From contig JAPFDX010000034.1 in the NCBI GenBank assembly GCA_026168605.1, forward strand, positions 138,887 through 202,886: a DNA stretch of 64,000 nt, written 5' to 3'. Positions 60,293 to 64,000 of this stretch are shown piece after piece. Made by a program: the position numbers and the translations under genes. Within the stretch, counting starts at the first letter, position 1, and every line of letters starts with the position of its first letter. This DNA is from Roseburia sp. Lineage in GTDB: Bacteria > Bacillota > Clostridia > Lachnospirales > Lachnospiraceae. A model generated the notes under the pieces. It saw only the letters and a program-made list of their open reading frames with translations. It was not told the origin of the DNA and did not search any database.

Positions 60293-61834
60293 TTATTTTC
60301 TGATCAGCAGGGACTTTCCTGTCATTTCCTCCGGCTGCTCCATTCCCATCAACTCGATCAGAGTCGGGATGATATCTGCCAGACATCCTTTTTCTCTCAG
60401 TCCGTATGCAGGATCTGCATTGATGAGGATAAACGGAACCGGATCCGTCGTGTGTGCGGTAAGCGGCGCTCCCGTCTCATAATCCACGAGCTGCTCCGCA
60501 TTTCCGTGGTCTGCACACAGGAACATCTGACCGTCCACCTCTTTGATCGCGTCAACGGCTCTGCCGACACATTCGTCCACAGTCTCCACCGCCTTTACGG
60601 CAGCCTCCATGATCCCCGTATGACCAACCATATCCGGGTTTGCAAAATTGATGATGATCACATCATACTTTCCGGAACGGATCGCTTCACAGAGCTTGTC
60701 GCACACCTGCGGCGCACTCATCTCCGGCTGAAGATCGTAGGTCGCAACCTTCGGGGATTTCACGAGGATCCTGTCCTCACCCTCGTTCGGCTCCTCCACT
60801 CCGCCGTTGAAGAAAAAGGTAACGTGCGCGTATTTCTCGGTCTCCGCGATTCTCGCCTGCGTCTTGCCATGTGCCGCAAGATACTCGCCGAATGTGTTTT
60901 TCAGCTCCACCTTTTTAAATGCGATCTTCTTGTTCGGGATCGTCACATCATACTCGGTAAAGCAGATATACGTCACATCTTTTCTCGCTCCGCGGTCAAA
61001 TCCGTCAAACTCGTCCGCGCAGAAAGCTCTGGTGATCTCGCGCGCACGGTCCGGGCGGAAGTTGAAGAAGATCACCGTGTCCTTATCCTTTACGACTGCG
61101 CGCGGCGCTCCGTTCTCCGTGATCGCCGTCGGCACAAAAAATTCGTCCGTCACATCCTTCGCGTAGGACGCTTCCATCGCCGCCACAGCGCTCTCTGCGG
61201 TCTCTCCCTCGCCCTTTGTCAGCACGTCGTATGCCTTCTGCACACGATCCCAGCGGTTATCACGGTCCATCACATAGTAGCGTCCGGAGATGGATGCAAT
61301 CTTTCCGACGCCGATCTCCTCCATCTTCGCCTCAAGCTCCTCCACAAAGCCCTTGCCTGATGTCGGAGCGGTGTCACGGCCGTCTAAAAAGCAGTGTACA
61401 TACACATTGGAGATACCCTCTCTCTTTGCCATCTCAAGCAGACCGTACAGATGTGTGATGTGGCTGTGCACGCCGCCGTCTGAGAGCAGACCGTACAGAT
61501 GCAGGTCGGAGTTGTTTTTCTTTACATTCTCCATGCCGGCGAGAAGCGCCTCGTTTTTGAAAAAGTCGCCGTCCTCGATCTCTTTTGTGATCCTGGTGAG
61601 CTCCTGGTACACGATCCTGCCCGCGCCCATGTTCAGATGTCCGACCTCAGAATTTCCCATCTGTCCGTCCGGAAGTCCGACTGCAAGCCCGCTCGCATAG
61701 CCTTTGACAAAAGGATAATCGCGCATCAAACCGTCGAGATTCGGTGTGTTCGCCTGCGCTACCGCATTCCCCTCTGCCTTTTCATTTAATCCGTAACCGT
61801 CTAAAATCATCAATACTGTTGGTTTTTTACTCAT
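60293..61834 (-). CDS. gpmI: Cofactor-independent phosphoglycerate mutase
   Basis: A 513-residue Mn-dependent enzyme of the alkaline phosphatase superfamily that interconverts 3- and 2-phosphoglycerate. The N-terminal MILDGYGLNEK metal site, the catalytic serine in GQMGNSEVGHLNMGAGR, and CADHGNAEQLVD near the end are all present. It is the last gene of pgk-tpiA-gpmI. Confidence 0.97.
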   Translation of the reverse strand: MSKKPTVLMILDGYGLNEKAEGNAVAQANTPNLDGLMRDYPFVKGYASGLAVGLPDGQMGNSEVGHLNMGAGRIVYQELTRITKEIEDGDFFKNEALLAGMENVKKNNSDLHLYGLLSDGGVHSHITHLYGLLEMAKREGISNVYVHCFLDGRDTAPTSGKGFVEELEAKMEEIGVGKIASISGRYYVMDRDNRWDRVQKAYDVLTKGEGETAESAVAAMEASYAKDVTDEFFVPTAITENGAPRAVVKDKDTVIFFNFRPDRAREITRAFCADEFDGFDRGARKDVTYICFTEYDVTIPNKKIAFKKVELKNTFGEYLAAHGKTQARIAETEKYAHVTFFFNGGVEEPNEGEDRILVKSPKVATYDLQPEMSAPQVCDKLCEAIRSGKYDVIIINFANPDMVGHTGIMEAAVKAVETVDECVGRAVDAIKEVDGQMFLCADHGNAEQLVDYETGAPLTAHTTDPVPFILINADPAYGLREKGCLADIIPTLIELMGMEQPEEMTGKSLLIRK

Positions 61835-61865
61835 GTTCTATTTCTCCAAATACCTTCCGCGCTTC

Positions 61866-62615
61866 TTATTTATAATTCACGATCTTGCCGAAATCTGCCT
61901 TTAAGGAAGCGCCTCCAACCAGTCCGCCGTCGATATCCGGCTGTGCAAATAACTCGGCAGCGTTGCCTGCATTGACAGAACCGCCATACTGGATGCGAAC
62001 CTTTCCGGCTGTCTCTGCCCCGTAAACCTCTGCGATGCACTCGCGGATCGCCTTACATACCTCCTGCGCCTGCTCTGTCGTAGCGGTCTTTCCTGTTCCA
62101 ATCGCCCAGATCGGCTCGTATGCGATCACCATGGATGCAACCTGCTCCGCTGTGATGTCCTTGAGATCAGACTTGATCTGATAGCGGATCCAGTCGAGCG
62201 TCACGCCCATCTCTCTCTGCTCTAAGGACTCGCCGCAGCAGAGGATTGGTACAAGGTTATGCTCGAATGCTTTTTTCACTTTCTTGTTGAGCATACAGTC
62301 GCACTCTTTGAAGTAATCACGTCTCTCGGAATGTCCGATGATGACATACTTCACGCCTGCATCCACCAGCATCTCCGGTGAGATCTCTCCGGTGTACGCA
62401 CCGCTCTCCTCATAATACATATTCTCGGCACCGACTGCCACGTTTGTTCCCTTTAACGCCTCCACAACCGGTACGATGTCGATCGCAGGCACACAGTAAA
62501 CAACATCTACTTCATCGCTTGCCACAAGCGGTTTTAACTCCTCTACCAGCTTCACTGCCTGACTCGGGGTCATGTTCATTTTCCAGTTGCCGGCTACAAT
62601 TTTTCTTCTCTCCAT
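61866..62615 (-). CDS. tpiA: Triose-phosphate isomerase
   Basis: 249 residues, the standard length. It begins [20 protein letters not shown], with the catalytic histidine in [12 protein letters not shown] and glutamate in [32 protein letters not shown] is the phosphate loop. The track start is 11 codons early; the ATG at 62615 fits the family. It lies between pgk and gpmI. Confidence 0.97.
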   Translation of the reverse strand: MERRKIVAGNWKMNMTPSQAVKLVEELKPLVASDEVDVVYCVPAIDIVPVVEALKGTNVAVGAENMYYEESGAYTGEISPEMLVDAGVKYVIIGHSERRDYFKECDCMLNKKVKKAFEHNLVPILCCGESLEQREMGVTLDWIRYQIKSDLKDITAEQVASMVIAYEPIWAIGTGKTATTEQAQEVCKAIRECIAEVYGAETAGKVRIQYGGSVNAGNAAELFAQPDIDGGLVGGASLKADFGKIVNYK

Positions 62616-62680
62616 GATCTTATCCTTCTTTCTGATTTGTTCTGACACATAAAATTACTCTGCGATCACACGTTTGTTTC

Positions 62681-63904
62681 CTAGCGATTGTCTGCCGCCA
62701 TAACGCCCGGAAGCTCCTTGCCCTCCAGGAACTCTAAGGATGCGCCGCCGCCGGTAGAGATATGGCTCATCTTATCGCCAAATCCGAGCTGGTTGACTGC
62801 CGCTGCGGAATCACCGCCGCCGATGATCGTGGTAGCCTCAGTCTCAGCGAGTGCCTTTGCAACCGCGATCGTGCCCGCTGCCAGTGTCGGGTTCTCAAAT
62901 ACACCCATCGGTCCGTTCCATACAACGGTCTTAGCCGTTTTTACTGCCTCTGCGTACATCGCTGCGGTCTTTGGTCCGATATCGCATCCCTCGCGGTCTG
63001 CTGGCATATTTGTGACATCATAAACCTCAACCTCAACCGGAGCGTCGATCGGGCTTGGGAAATCAGCGATCGTCACGGAGTCAACCGGGAGCAGTAGCTT
63101 CTTGCCGAGCTTCTCTGCCTTCTCCATCATTTCCTTACAGTAATCTAACTTCTCATTGTCAACCAGAGATTTTCCGATTTCATATCCCTTTGCCTTTAAG
63201 AAGGTGTACGCCATACCGCCGCCGATAATTAAGGTATCGCACTTCTCCAGCAAGTTGGAGATCACGTTTAACTTGTCCGCAACCTTAGCGCCGCCAAGGA
63301 TTGCAACGAATGGACGAACCGGGTCTTCCACTGCATTGCCCAGGAAATCGATCTCCTTCTGCATCAGGTAACCAACTACATTCTCGCCGCCCTTTTCGCT
63401 GATGAACTTCGTCACGCCTGCCACGGAAGCGTGTGCTCTGTGGGAAGAGCCGAATGCATCGCATACATATACGTCTGCAAGATCTGCCAGCTCTTTGCTG
63501 AACTCCTCACCGTTCTTTGTCTCCTCCGCGCCGCGGAAACGTGTATTCTGGAGAAGCACTACATCGCCCTCGTTCATCGCTGCAACAGCCGCAGTAGCAG
63601 CCTCGCCGGTCACATTGTAGTCAGATACAAACACAACCTCTTTGCCAAGCTTCTCGGAAAGTCTCTTTGCAACCGGAGCTAAGGACTCGCCCTCGTTTGG
63701 TCCGTTCTTTACTTTTCCAAGATGGGAGCAGAGAATTACCTTGCCGCCGTCGTTCATTAACTTCTGGATCGTCGGGAGCGCTGCCACGATACGTGTCTCG
63801 TCCGTGATCACACCCTCCTTTAACGGCACGTTAAAATCACATCTTACCAATACTCTTTTGCCTTTTACGTTGATATCATCCACTGATTTCTTGTTTAATG
63901 ACAT
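62681..63904 (-). CDS. pgk: Phosphoglycerate kinase
   Basis: 407 residues. [20 protein letters not shown], the substrate arginines in [25 protein letters not shown] and the nucleotide loop [13 protein letters not shown] are present. It makes ATP from 1,3-bisphosphoglycerate. The ATG at 63904 ([12 protein letters not shown]) is eight bases from GGGGG; the track adds 11 codons. The order gap-pgk-tpi-gpm is usual, so gapA may lie just beyond the right edge. Confidence 0.97.
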   Translation of the reverse strand: MSLNKKSVDDINVKGKRVLVRCDFNVPLKEGVITDETRIVAALPTIQKLMNDGGKVILCSHLGKVKNGPNEGESLAPVAKRLSEKLGKEVVFVSDYNVTGEAATAAVAAMNEGDVVLLQNTRFRGAEETKNGEEFSKELADLADVYVCDAFGSSHRAHASVAGVTKFISEKGGENVVGYLMQKEIDFLGNAVEDPVRPFVAILGGAKVADKLNVISNLLEKCDTLIIGGGMAYTFLKAKGYEIGKSLVDNEKLDYCKEMMEKAEKLGKKLLLPVDSVTIADFPSPIDAPVEVEVYDVTNMPADREGCDIGPKTAAMYAEAVKTAKTVVWNGPMGVFENPTLAAGTIAVAKALAETEATTIIGGGDSAAAVNQLGFGDKMSHISTGGGASLEFLEGKELPGVMAADNR

Positions 63905-63944
63905 TGTCATGTCCCCCTTTTTTAATGTAATGAACAAAAGTGTG

Positions 63945-63977
63945 TGACATAGGATTGCAGCGCAATTTCCTATGTCA
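63945..63977. repeat. Hairpin upstream of pgk
   Basis: TGACATAGGA and TCCTATGTCA are perfect arms with TTGC/GCAA nested inside. On the minus strand it lies in the gap before pgk. It may be a leaky processing or termination site between a preceding gene and pgk. Confidence 0.6.
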
Positions 63978-63978
63978 T

Positions 63979-64000
63979 AAAAAAAGTTTCGCCTGCGAAA
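63979..64000 (-). terminator. Terminator at right edge of the window
   Basis: On the minus strand TTTCGC-AG-GCGAAA followed by CTTTTTTT. It presumably ends the gene beyond the window, upstream of pgk. The stem is cut by the edge, so its full length is unknown. Confidence 0.65.

Noticed and set aside
60281-61360. 359-aa plus-strand ORF
   Set aside because: It is antisense to gpmI, which has full family motifs. The Arg/His/Leu-rich translation is typical of a mirror of GC-rich coding sequence.

Overview
The window looks like a chromosomal segment of a Gram-positive anaerobe of the Clostridia, most likely a gut Lachnospiraceae. The evidence is pyruvate:ferredoxin oxidoreductase, NifS/IscU/Rrf2 iron-sulfur genes, HemW, a family II pyrophosphatase with CBS/DRTGG domains, meso-DAP cell-wall genes (DapF, MurE with a DNPR motif), strong AGGAGG-type ribosome sites and a GH112 phosphorylase locus for host-glycan sugars. 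I see no tRNA, rRNA, CRISPR array, phage or transposase. Almost every gene is on the minus strand; the plus-strand genes are two AraC regulators, one ABC-F ATPase, a DegV protein, a YhfC-family protease and a short non-coding transcription unit.

Layout. 1-2.4 kb: an ABC-F ATPase cut by the window edge, with an attenuation-type leader (7-codon peptide plus terminator), next to an MFS exporter. 2.4-5.5 kb: lepA-hemW. 5.6-8.75 kb: a nifS-iscU-rrf2-cysK operon behind a palindrome-bearing promoter. 8.8-13.3 kb: a trans-sulfuration enzyme, dapF, murE and a LarE-type sulfur transferase. 13.4-17.1 kb: a 310-bp palindromic repeat, an AraC gene, a CBS-PPase and a coiled-coil membrane protein. 17.2-26.2 kb: a GH112/ABC-transporter/AraC locus for galacto-N-biose or lacto-N-biose type disaccharides, interrupted by an AT-rich DUF3791-like/DUF3990 pair. 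26.2-35.3 kb: a lipoprotein, nifJ, a GGDEF-EAL protein and a YbiT-type ABC-F. 35.4-45.8 kb: an NlpC/P60 hydrolase, a CBS-ACT protein, ung-hisF-hisH, an acidic membrane protein, CheV, a lipoprotein, a two-component system and a membrane protein. 45.9-55.6 kb: a second full repeat copy, then a compact Tad-like pilus locus. It includes several short pilin-like genes missing from the ORF track and two large surface proteins. 55.7-57.5 kb: DegV and YhfC. 57.5-59.9 kb: purC-purB. 60.05-60.23 kb: a promoter-to-terminator unit without an ORF (candidate sRNA). 60.3-63.9 kb: the pgk-tpiA-gpmI glycolytic operon.

The most unusual items are: (i) a family of ~310-bp long-inverted-repeat elements (two full copies, one internally deleted) with compensatory base changes, a structured centre and outward TTGACA boxes; two copies sit immediately 5' of AraC genes; (ii) the ABC-F attenuator, arranged like the leader of mef/msr-type resistance loci; (iii) the Tad-like locus with a set of small proteins sharing an N-terminal head; (iv) the candidate sRNA near 60.1 kb. 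All functional statements come from reading motifs; no database search was run.
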